Assembly: GCA_002388665.1 (NCBI GenBank)
Contig: DGMY01000072.1
Coordinates: 1-25,529 of the forward strand
Origin: Opitutia bacterium UBA4506
GTDB taxonomy: Bacteria; Verrucomicrobiota; Verrucomicrobiia; Opitutales; Puniceicoccaceae
Direction of reading: 5' to 3'
Length of the DNA: 25,529 nucleotides
This document shows positions 8,301-15,107 of this stretch, in pieces. The notes below the pieces were generated by a model. It did not search any database. It had not been told where the DNA came from and saw only the letters and a program-made list of their open reading frames with translations. A program made the translations under genes and the position numbers. Positions within the stretch are counted from its first letter, which is position 1. Every line of letters begins with the position of its first letter.

Positions 8301-10559
8301 CGGGCTGAATTTTACAACGAGGTCGATGGCAAAAAAACCTTGGACGACGACAAGGTTTGGTCCGACTCAATCAGTGCCTTGTATTGCTCGCCGACAATGG
8401 AGCTGGGTGTCGATATCAGTGCCTTAAGTGTCGTTCACATGCGGAATGCACCTCCCAATGCCGCCAATTATGCGCAGCGAAGTGGTCGCGCTGGCCGCAG
8501 TGGGCAAGCTGCTCTGGTCATGACCTACTGTTCTTCCTATTCACCGCACGACCGGAACTTCTTTGAGAACAAGGATCAGCTCGTCGCCGGTGTCGTTGAG
8601 GAACCGAGGTTGGATCTTCTCAATCGGGAGCTGATCGAGTCGCACGTTCATGCTCTCGTCTTCACCGATATCGGCCTGCCGAATGTCCGGGAGTCTGTCA
8701 CCGAACTACTGGACCCGGATTTGCCGGACTATCCATTGCGCCCGGTTATCCATGAGCGGCTGAATTTGAATCCTGCACAAGCCCTGTCTTTTCGGGATAG
8801 TGTCATGAAGGCACTGAAAACGATTCTGCCATCTCTTTCCCAGGAGCGCTGGTTCACCGAGACTTGGGTGGACAAGGTTATCCAGGATTTGCCCAACGAT
8901 TTGGATAAGGCCCTTGATCGATGGCGGACGTCATACCGCGAAGCTTTCTCGACACGAGCCAAAGCCTCCAACGAAATAGCCAACGGCGTGTATCAACTGA
9001 ACAGCGATGAATACAAGCGGGCGAAGCGTTTGCAGGATCAGGCGACACGACAACTGGACCTTCTTCGGAATGACATCCGGGGAAACAGCGAACTTTCCGA
9101 GTTCTACGTTTATCGGTATCTTGCCTCCGAAGGCTTCTTGCCGGGCTACAACTTCACGCGCTTACCGGTTCGAACCTTCGTGTCCGGTAAAGACGACGTG
9201 GGCGAATATATCTCCCGCCCCAGGCTGATCGCGCTCCGCGAGTTCGGCCCGTTGAATATCATTTACCACAACGGGAATAAGTATCGTATCGAACAGGTGG
9301 TCTTGCCCGAGGTGGATTCCCATCTGCGCAACATCCGCGTCTGCTCGAAATCCGGGTTCTGGCTGGATGATGCCTATGAGACAGCGGACCGCTGCCCGTT
9401 CACGCAGACCGAACTTAATGACGGCGACAATCGCCAAGACTACGTCGGTATTTTGAAATTACCGGAGAGCCGCGCCGAAAAGAAGGAATACATTACCTGT
9501 GAGGAGGAAGAGCGCCGAAGACTTGGGTTTAATATCGAAACCTACTTCACTGTTAAGCCTGAGGAGTTGAAACGTGTTCGGCGGGCTCAGATCAAAACCG
9601 ACGAGCAGGTTCTTCTCAACTTGGCTTACATCCCCGCAGCTCAGTTGATTCAAATCAACAAGCGGGATCGGGCCAGAAACGACGATGGCTTCCCTATTGG
9701 GATGAAGACTGGCTTCTGGAAAAACTCGATTGATCCGGAAGCGAAGGAAGAAATCCGCAAAGTCATGCTTTGGGCCGACAATACCGCCGATGCGCTCTAC
9801 ATCGAGCCCTTGACCGCGTTGGCACTTGGCACCGAAGGTGTGCTCACCTTGATGTATGCGCTTAAACGCGGCATTGAGCGACTCTTTCAGATTGAACCGG
9901 CCGAACTCGGGGTCGCCCAAATGGGCACTCTGGATGAACCCAACATCTTCCTCTACGAATCCAGCGAGGGTAGCTTGGGCATTCTCAGCCAACTGGTTGA
10001 AGATGTTGAGGCCTTTAAGCGTGTGATCGAAGAAGCGAAGGCCGTCTGCCGCTACGACGACACAGAATACAAGGAAAAGGCGTCCTACGACGACCTCCTC
10101 AGCTATTACAACCAACCTCATCACCTGCAGATCGACCGTTTCATTATTCACGATGCTTTGGACAAGATTCTAGCCTGCTCCATTGAGCGTCGTGATACGA
10201 CAACGGATGGCAGCTATGAAGATCAGTATCAGCGCTTGCTACGGCAGATGGATTCGAACTCTTCCACTGAGAAAGTATTTCTGGACTATCTCTTTAAGCA
10301 TAAGCTTCGCCTTCCTGACACCGCCCAGGAAGAAGTTGACGGCCTCTACGTTAAGCCGGACTTCTTCTATGCACCCGACACATGGGTCTTTTGCGATGGA
10401 ACACCACACGATAGACCCGAGATTCAATCTGAGGATGCGAAAAAGCGCGCTGCCATCCGCGAACGGGGCGGCGAGGTCATCGTTTATTATTACAAAAATA
10501 CGATGGACGATTTAGTTCAAAAATATCCGGACATCTTTACAAAGGCCGTCGATGCATAG
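5382..10559 (+). CDS. Large DEAD/DEAH helicase, DUF1998-like with C-terminal nuclease-like end
   Basis: This 1725-aa superfamily 2 helicase has Q-motif Q86, Walker A TSGTGSGKS (K109), Ia YPMNAL (136-141), motif II DELH (224-227), motif III SAT (258-260), motif V around GVDIS, and motif VI QRSGRAGRSGQ (1032-1042). A long spacer separates the two RecA halves, as in Lhr/YprA(MrfA)-like helicases. About residues 1480-1565 resemble DUF1998 but without a visible cysteine cluster. Residues 1640-1700 contain KPDFF (D1660) and VFCDGTPHD (D1672), a Vsr/DUF559-like nuclease pattern. It would unwind or translocate on invading DNA. It starts the co-directional block and overlaps the SNF2 gene by 8 bp. No good Shine-Dalgarno is visible. 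It is much longer than DrmA-type proteins and resembles the helicase of helicase-methylase-ATPase systems. Confidence 0.85.
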   Translation: MSILQIHQEILSGYRSYIESFIEIFDDDIRLEVESRLEDGTLWPEPLVQFNPAYQRALTINDLVQEKTLRPETASVFHQYELYAHQVKALRLGVQPKSFVVTSGTGSGKSLTYIGSIFNHLFEKGTGKGIKAVLVYPMNALINSQEEELNKFKESYEKHSGKKFPITFAAFTGQTKSDLRKTIKESPPDILLTNYMMLELLLTRFEERQIKDSISENLEFLVFDELHTYRGRQGADVGMLIRRIKSRIPHPVTCIGTSATMVSKGSSQDKKQIIAEFASKIFGEDFSSNQIISEELERSLEPDGRLPDSKDLQGALQAGIDGFKDEDALRKHPTAIWLENAVALKFNEADGELERAKPLPMTEIASRLIQAAELNEDLRSLAIVHLSKLFQAINELNQKLIAQGKRYTLLPFRLHQFFAQTGSVYATLDEAGKRHITLQPGLHFAADDESERFLFPHVFSRASGKTFICVYLDEDKGKLLPREFNDSLPDNDDLVAGYIIPGGDEVWNPATDMESLPSSWTRVDKSGNLVFEAKYRRRAPQRIHYSPEGTCSDSAGSGLPGWFMPCEPKGLLFDPTAGVFFEANTSERTKLTTLGNEGRSTSTTITSFLTLDSLNRNGFAPRDQKLLSFTDNRQDAALQAGHFNDFIRVTFIRAAIAKALKANPEGLDYTRIGNAIFDALDLRPKSFAKNVSDDVPQFILDELRKVFGDYLTYQAIYDLRRGWRVILPNLEKCALLSIDYAHLTETANWQSGWEGIPVLAQLPVEEKESFLRNLLDYFRLEYAIHNDGLLKDSILQENEKAFGDNLRPEWAFEDLKSLSPGFLRRTRLGARSKGKNSSMALTSALGKYFRQFFAEKEPSFQINRASYEGIIDQLLELLEKAGFVVKHERRDAQGQPTFIYQLRLDRIIWKPGDGKSVRRDEVKIRSYKSYQEKPNYFFKRIYETDFSKIKTLRGEDHTGQLNNDLRIDREDRFRAEFYNEVDGKKTLDDDKVWSDSISALYCSPTMELGVDISALSVVHMRNAPPNAANYAQRSGRAGRSGQAALVMTYCSSYSPHDRNFFENKDQLVAGVVEEPRLDLLNRELIESHVHALVFTDIGLPNVRESVTELLDPDLPDYPLRPVIHERLNLNPAQALSFRDSVMKALKTILPSLSQERWFTETWVDKVIQDLPNDLDKALDRWRTSYREAFSTRAKASNEIANGVYQLNSDEYKRAKRLQDQATRQLDLLRNDIRGNSELSEFYVYRYLASEGFLPGYNFTRLPVRTFVSGKDDVGEYISRPRLIALREFGPLNIIYHNGNKYRIEQVVLPEVDSHLRNIRVCSKSGFWLDDAYETADRCPFTQTELNDGDNRQDYVGILKLPESRAEKKEYITCEEEERRRLGFNIETYFTVKPEELKRVRRAQIKTDEQVLLNLAYIPAAQLIQINKRDRARNDDGFPIGMKTGFWKNSIDPEAKEEIRKVMLWADNTADALYIEPLTALALGTEGVLTLMYALKRGIERLFQIEPAELGVAQMGTLDEPNIFLYESSEGSLGILSQLVEDVEAFKRVIEEAKAVCRYDDTEYKEKASYDDLLSYYNQPHHLQIDRFIIHDALDKILACSIERRDTTTDGSYEDQYQRLLRQMDSNSSTEKVFLDYLFKHKLRLPDTAQEEVDGLYVKPDFFYAPDTWVFCDGTPHDRPEIQSEDAKKRAAIRERGGEVIVYYYKNTMDDLVQKYPDIFTKAVDA

Positions 10560-13431
10560 CCAAACCACTGATTATCAGCCCGGCACATTGGTTGCCCTCC
10601 GTGGACGGGACTGGGTCGTCCAGGCATCGCCGGATCCCGATCTGCTCCTACTACAGCCTCTGGGAGGCAGTGAAGAGGAAGCAACCGGTATCTTCCTGCC
10701 TGCAGCAGACCCGAGTGATCGACCAGCGCCAGCCGAATTCCCGAGGCCGACAGTGGATGACCTCGGTAATTTTGCGCACTCCCGGATTCTCTACAATGCG
10801 GCCCGGTTGTCATTCAGAAACGGGGCTGGCCCATTCCGCTGTCTGGCGAAGCTCTCGTTCCAACCGAGAAGCTACCAAATGGTGCCTCTGGTTATGGCAC
10901 TGCGCCAATCGACGACACGGCTACTTATCGCGGACGATGTCGGGATTGGTAAAACCATCGAGGCACTCCTGATTATCGCCGAGTTGCTGGACCGTAAGAT
11001 TATTGAGCGCTTTGCCGTCGTCTGCCTGCCGCATTTGTGTGACCAGTGGCAGCAGGAAATCCAAGATAAGATCGGTCTCGACGCGGTTGTGATCCGGTCC
11101 AATACGCAAGCCAGACTCGACCGCGAAATCCACGGGGATGTCTCGGTTTACCAGCATTATCCCTTTCAGATCATTTCTATCGACTACATAAAGTCGGATC
11201 AGCGCCGACAGATCTTTATCTCCGAATGCCCGGAACTCCTGATTGTTGACGAAGCCCATACCTGCGCCAGACCTCAAGGGGCCTCCAAAGGTCAACAACA
11301 GCGCCATGCGCTCCTTCGTGATATCGTCGACAGACGCAAAGAGAACCAGCACTTGGTCATGCTCACGGCCACCCCGCACAGCGGTAAGCCGGAGGAGTTC
11401 GGCTCCCTCCTGGGGCTCATCGACGATTCTTTCGAGACCATCGACATCGCCACCGCAGGCCAGGCGGAACGCAAGCGTTTGGCCGCCCACTTCGTGCAAA
11501 GGCGTCGCGCCGATGTCGCGAAGTGGATGAACCAAAAGACGCCATTTCCGGAGCGTGATTCGGGTGAGTTTGATTACAATCTGGCACCGGAGTATGCCGC
11601 CTTCTTCGAGCGTATTTTCGAGTTTGCCCGGGGCTTGGTCAGCGGCAAGGAGAACGAGCGGGGGAAGCGCGTCCACTACTGGACGGCCCTCGGCCTACTT
11701 CGTGGCGTCATGTCCAGCCCGGCGGCAGGCATTAGTATGCTGCGCAATCGTCGATCCAAACTGAGTGGCGAGGAGCTGTTGGAGGAAGAGGCCGGTGACA
11801 TTGTTCACGACTCGCCCGAAGGATTCGAGTCGGATCTGTCACCCGTCGAGTTGGTGGAGTCAACCAACTGGTCCGACTACGAGTTGCGGAAACTGCGAGA
11901 GTTCGAAAAGGAGTTGTCCGAATTGCAGGGAATCAAGAAGGATTACAAGCTGGAGGCCACCCGTATGGTCATCGCAGATTGGCTGGATCAAGGCTTCAAC
12001 CCCGTCATTTTCTGTCGCTACATTCCCACCGCCAATTATCTCGGCGAACAGCTGAAACCGATCTTCGAGAAGGCCTACAAGGATGTGACCGTGCAGGTCG
12101 TCACGTCCGAAGACCCGGATGAGTTACGCAAGGAACGCATTCAGGCCATGGGCAGCTTTAAACGGCGCATCCTGATCGCCACGGATTGCCTCTCCGAGGG
12201 GATCAATCTCCACACCTGGTTTGATTCCGTGTTCCACTATGATCTTCCGTGGAACCCCAACCGCCTCGAACAGCGGGAGGGGCGGGTTGACCGCTTCGGG
12301 CAGACCCGGGAAGAGGTGAAGGCTTACCTGCTCTTCTCCCAGGATAATCCGGTCGACGGCGTGGTGCTCAATGTCATCCTACGCAAGGTCCGCGAGATCA
12401 AGAAAGCCACCGGTATCAACGTTCCGTTCCCCGAGGATAGTAAGGGCGTGATTGATGCGATTACCCAATCCCTCCTCCTCGAAAATCACAATAAGGTGAA
12501 CTTCAGGAAGACAGATCGCCAGATGCAGATCAACTTCGAGGAGTTCGACACCGCGAAGAAGATCGACCTCGAAGTGTCGGATAAATTCAAGCGCTCCGAA
12601 GAAAACGTAAAGGCCTCCCGGTCCATCTTCACGCAGCACGGGATTAAGGCGGAGGAAATCGAGCCGGATCTGAAAGAAAATGATCTCGCCATCGGTAACC
12701 CCGAAGCCGTGCGGAACTTTATCATCGAGGCGCTGACCAGTCTATACGGTGCACAAATGGAACCGGTCAAAAACCGCAAGCAGGAGCTGGTCGGCTTCAG
12801 GCTCTACTTGACCAACTTACCCTCCATTGCCCGGACTGTCCTGTCCGTGCCGGACAAACGCGACTCCATTCAGGTCAGCTTCGAGTCCCCCACGCCCGAG
12901 GGCTTCCACTACCTCGGCCGCAACCACCCCTTCGTCGAGCAGATTTGCCAGCGCGTCCTCGCCGACACCATGGAGCGCAATCAGCGCGGTGCCGCTCGTG
13001 CCGCGGTCTTTCGTTCCAGTGCCGTCGAGCGCATGACCACCCTCATGCTCTTCCGCGTTCGCAACGTCATCGAAGAGAAGCACGACAAAGGCCCCAAATT
13101 GATCGCCGAAGAAATGCTCCTCTGGGGCTATCGTGGCCAGCCCGGCCAAGCGGAGTATCTCGAACTTGCGGAAGCGCACCGCCTGCTGAGTGAGGCCACC
13201 GTCGATGGTGACCTGAGCGATGCCCGCCGTCAGCGCGAGCTGGGTGAGCATTTGCAGCACCTTGACGGTCTGCGCGAGCGTTTCGACCAGCTGGCTGAAG
13301 AGCGGTCCAAGCACCTCGTCGAAGCGCACGAAAGATTTTCGCGCCTTGTCGATAGGAAGAAGTTTGAAGTCGTTTACCCCGTCCTTCCCATGGATGTGCT
13401 GGGGGTTTATATCCTAATACCCGAACACTGA
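10552..13431 (+). CDS. SNF2-family helicase, DrmD-like
   Basis: This 959-aa Swi2/Snf2-type ATPase has Walker A ADDVGIGKT (K134), motif II DEAH (233-236), motif III TATPH, a helicase-C half with ATDCLSEGINL, and motif VI QREGRVDRFGQ (574-584). The N-terminal ~60 residues may be a small beta domain. The C-terminal ~300 residues are helical, with a coiled-coil-like run near 870-925. Such proteins (DrmD in class 1 DISARM, and HepA/RapA relatives) translocate on duplex DNA. The start at 10552 overlaps the upstream stop by 8 bp, and its TGA shares a base with the next ATG, so translation is likely coupled on both sides. The family call is firm; the DrmD assignment is inferred from length and partners. 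Confidence 0.87.
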   Translation: MHSQTTDYQPGTLVALRGRDWVVQASPDPDLLLLQPLGGSEEEATGIFLPAADPSDRPAPAEFPRPTVDDLGNFAHSRILYNAARLSFRNGAGPFRCLAKLSFQPRSYQMVPLVMALRQSTTRLLIADDVGIGKTIEALLIIAELLDRKIIERFAVVCLPHLCDQWQQEIQDKIGLDAVVIRSNTQARLDREIHGDVSVYQHYPFQIISIDYIKSDQRRQIFISECPELLIVDEAHTCARPQGASKGQQQRHALLRDIVDRRKENQHLVMLTATPHSGKPEEFGSLLGLIDDSFETIDIATAGQAERKRLAAHFVQRRRADVAKWMNQKTPFPERDSGEFDYNLAPEYAAFFERIFEFARGLVSGKENERGKRVHYWTALGLLRGVMSSPAAGISMLRNRRSKLSGEELLEEEAGDIVHDSPEGFESDLSPVELVESTNWSDYELRKLREFEKELSELQGIKKDYKLEATRMVIADWLDQGFNPVIFCRYIPTANYLGEQLKPIFEKAYKDVTVQVVTSEDPDELRKERIQAMGSFKRRILIATDCLSEGINLHTWFDSVFHYDLPWNPNRLEQREGRVDRFGQTREEVKAYLLFSQDNPVDGVVLNVILRKVREIKKATGINVPFPEDSKGVIDAITQSLLLENHNKVNFRKTDRQMQINFEEFDTAKKIDLEVSDKFKRSEENVKASRSIFTQHGIKAEEIEPDLKENDLAIGNPEAVRNFIIEALTSLYGAQMEPVKNRKQELVGFRLYLTNLPSIARTVLSVPDKRDSIQVSFESPTPEGFHYLGRNHPFVEQICQRVLADTMERNQRGAARAAVFRSSAVERMTTLMLFRVRNVIEEKHDKGPKLIAEEMLLWGYRGQPGQAEYLELAEAHRLLSEATVDGDLSDARRQRELGEHLQHLDGLRERFDQLAEERSKHLVEAHERFSRLVDRKKFEVVYPVLPMDVLGVYILIPEH

Positions 13432-14657
13432 TGGATAAGCCAAATAAACAGATTACCCCGTCTTCATCCGAATATCGAGAGTCCTTGGCTCTCGCCGAGA
13501 AAGTCTCGACGATTATCGAGCAGGCACGCACCGAGGTCGTGCGGTCGGTCAATTCCAGCCTCGTGCATGCCTATTGGGCAATTGGTCGGGAGATCGTAAA
13601 CGAGATACAAGGCGGCGACGAGCGTGCCGAATATGGCAAGCAGGTGCTCAATCAACTCTCGCAACAGCTGACGGATCGTTTCGGAAAGGGCTATTCAGGG
13701 CGCAACCTGGAACTTTTCAGAAAGTTTTATCTTGCTTACTGTCAAAGGGATGGAATTCCGAACACAGTGTGTTCGGAATTGCCGGGTCCGAAACCGAACA
13801 CGGCGTGTTCGGAATCTTTACCCGAAGAGCAGGATACACCGCACGACCCATCCGCGAAAGACGCCGATGATGCGGCCCTGCCTGCAAAACCGGAGATACC
13901 GCCGGTAGCCGAACGGCCCGGGCAGCGCTTTGACCCGAATCTCAGCTGGTCGCATTATCGCTTGCTCATGCGGGTGGAAAACGAGAACGCCCGCGCTTTC
14001 TATGAAGCCGAAGCCTCCCGGCAGGCCTGGAGCGTTCGACAACTCGACCGCCAAATTCACAGCTTGTTCTATGAACGTCTGCTGAAAAGTGCCGACAAAC
14101 AAGGGATGCTTGCCGAAACTGGGGAAACCAGCGACCCGCTTCGTCCCATTGATGTCATCAAAGACCCCTATGTCCTCGAATTTCTCGATTTGCCGGAGTC
14201 GCATCGTCTCCACGAAAACCAACTGGAGAATGCGCTTATTGAGACTTTACAGGACTTCCTTTTGGAACTGGGCAGCGGATTCGCTTTCGTCGCCCGGCAA
14301 AAACGTATCACCCTCGACGGCGACCACTTTTACCCGGACCTGATTTTCTACCACATCCGGTTGCGCTGCTATGCGATTATTGATCTCAAAGTCGGGAAAC
14401 TCGACCACCGCGACCTCGGCCAGATGCAAATGTATGTCAATTACTTCGACCGTGAGGAGCGCTCCTCGGAGGACAACCCCACGATTGGCTTGGTTCTTTG
14501 CTCGGAGAAAAACGATGCCCTCGTTCGCTACGTTTTGGGTGAGGGCAACGAGCAAATCTTCGCGTCCCGTTACCGCTTCGAGCTACCCGACGAGGAAACC
14601 CTCCGCCGGGAGTTGGAACGCGAGCGCACACTCATTCAGGAACAGCAAAATGGGTAG
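13431..14657 (+). CDS. DUF1016 (YhcG) PD-(D/E)XK nuclease
   Basis: This is a 408-aa protein. The N-terminal DUF1016_N part (residues ~15-105) has VHAYWAIGREI and YSGRNLELFRKFYL. The C-terminal YhcG nuclease domain (~165-400) has LSWSHYRLLMRV and the catalytic set E271, D303 (YPDLIFY) and D318-L-K320. YhcG-type proteins are common in defence islands beside methyltransferases and helicases. Between the two domains, residues ~107-165 are a proline/alanine-rich linker containing the repeat NTVCSELP/NTACSESLP, encoded by two DNA palindromes (13754-13812). The start codon overlaps the SNF2 stop (TGATG). The stop codon TAG lies in the first GTAGTGG heptamer of the downstream repeat array, so the last residues may have been set by that insertion. 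Confidence 0.87.
   Translation: MDKPNKQITPSSSEYRESLALAEKVSTIIEQARTEVVRSVNSSLVHAYWAIGREIVNEIQGGDERAEYGKQVLNQLSQQLTDRFGKGYSGRNLELFRKFYLAYCQRDGIPNTVCSELPGPKPNTACSESLPEEQDTPHDPSAKDADDAALPAKPEIPPVAERPGQRFDPNLSWSHYRLLMRVENENARAFYEAEASRQAWSVRQLDRQIHSLFYERLLKSADKQGMLAETGETSDPLRPIDVIKDPYVLEFLDLPESHRLHENQLENALIETLQDFLLELGSGFAFVARQKRITLDGDHFYPDLIFYHIRLRCYAIIDLKVGKLDHRDLGQMQMYVNYFDREERSSEDNPTIGLVLCSEKNDALVRYVLGEGNEQIFASRYRFELPDEETLRRELERERTLIQEQQNG
13754..13812. repeat. Two palindromic micro-repeats inside the DUF1016 gene
   Basis: The first has perfect 12-bp arms (AATTCCGAACAC at 13754-13765; GTGTTCGGAATT at 13769-13780) around a 3-base loop. The second has the same core with 8-bp arms (CCGAACAC 13794-13801, GTGTTCGG 13805-13812) around GGC. 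They are copies of one unit 36 bp apart, in the interdomain linker. Confidence 0.85.
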
Positions 14658-14681
14658 TGGCTGGTGCTTAGTGGTTAGTTA
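14654..14681 (+). repeat. Left heptamer array of element 1
   Basis: Four tandem 7-bp units of approximate form TTAGTGG. The first unit carries the TAG stop of the DUF1016 gene, and the last touches the ATG of the four-helix-bundle gene. Confidence 0.75.
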
Positions 14682-15043
14682 TGAAGGTAAAAAGTTTCAA
14701 GGAACTGATTGTATGGCAGAAAGCTATGGATCTCTCTGAAGAGGTGTATCGGCTAAGCCAAGTATTCCCCAATCACGAACTCTATGCCTTGACGAACCAG
14801 ATTCGCCGCGCCGTGGTTTCGGTCCCTTCAAACATAGCGGAAGGCCAGGCCCGGAGTTCGACTGCCGATTTTCGTCAATACCTGTCCATTGCCCGAGGCT
14901 CACTCGCCGAAGTCGAAACCCAACTCCTGCTCGCCATCCGTTTCAATTATCTATCCGAAACCGACACCACCCAAGCCTTCGATCTCATCGCTCAAACCGG
15001 CAAGATGCTAAACACCCTGAGGAAGAGAGTTGTCAGTGGGTAG
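14681..15043 (+). CDS. Four-helix-bundle protein (23S rRNA IVS / Avd-like)
   Basis: This 120-aa protein belongs to the family first seen in intervening sequences of 23S rRNA genes (PF05635/TIGR02436) and related to the Avd accessory protein of diversity-generating retroelements. Diagnostic pieces are FKELIVWQKAMDL near the N-terminus, LTNQIRRAVVSVPSNIAEG in the middle, and ARGSLAEVETQLLLA. The family forms small basic four-helix bundles, often pentameric in Avd, that may bind nucleic acid; the cellular role of stand-alone copies is not established. The stop codon lies within a GTAGTGG heptamer. No reverse transcriptase or variable repeat is nearby, so this is not a retroelement. It is exactly as long as the nested copy at 16669-17031 but clearly diverged from it. 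Confidence 0.85.
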   Translation: MKVKSFKELIVWQKAMDLSEEVYRLSQVFPNHELYALTNQIRRAVVSVPSNIAEGQARSSTADFRQYLSIARGSLAEVETQLLLAIRFNYLSETDTTQAFDLIAQTGKMLNTLRKRVVSG

Positions 15044-15106
15044 TGGTCAGTGATTAGCCGCCAGCCACCACCCACCAGCCACCAGCCACTAAAAACTAAC
15101 CACTAC
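15033..15106 (+). repeat. Middle and right heptamer arrays of element 1 (hairpin)
   Basis: Four direct units (15033-15060) run straight into seven inverse units (15058-15106), forming a potential hairpin that ends one base before the ACA/ATG of the methyltransferase start region. The ATG at 15108 has no purine-rich Shine-Dalgarno; the array occupies that place. Confidence 0.75.
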
Positions 15107-15107
15107 A

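Larger units (their letters stand above)
14654..15106 (+). mobile_element. IVS-like element 1: four-helix-bundle gene between heptamer arrays
   Basis: A 120-aa four-helix-bundle gene is bracketed by arrays of 7-bp units. Left (14654-14681): GTAGTGG, CTGGTGC, TTAGTGG, TTAGTTA. Middle (15033-15060): TCAGTGG, GTAGTGG, TCAGTGA, TTAGCCG. Right, in inverse orientation (15058-15106): seven units whose reverse complement begins GTAGTGG, TTAGTTT, TTAGTGG. The right array can pair with either the left or the middle one. The unit lies exactly between the DUF1016 stop and the methyltransferase ATG, and its arrays supply two stop codons. It has no transposase, so mobility is inferred from the parallel with the second copy at 16571-17079. 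Confidence 0.6.

Noticed and set aside
9459..10151. 230-codon minus-strand open frame opposite the large helicase
   Set aside because: It is antisense to a gene with clear motifs and has no recognisable domain; GC-rich codon bias produces such shadows.
10921..11676. 251-codon minus-strand open frame opposite the SNF2 gene
   Set aside because: It lies fully opposite the Walker A to DEAH region of a convincing helicase and shows no family features.
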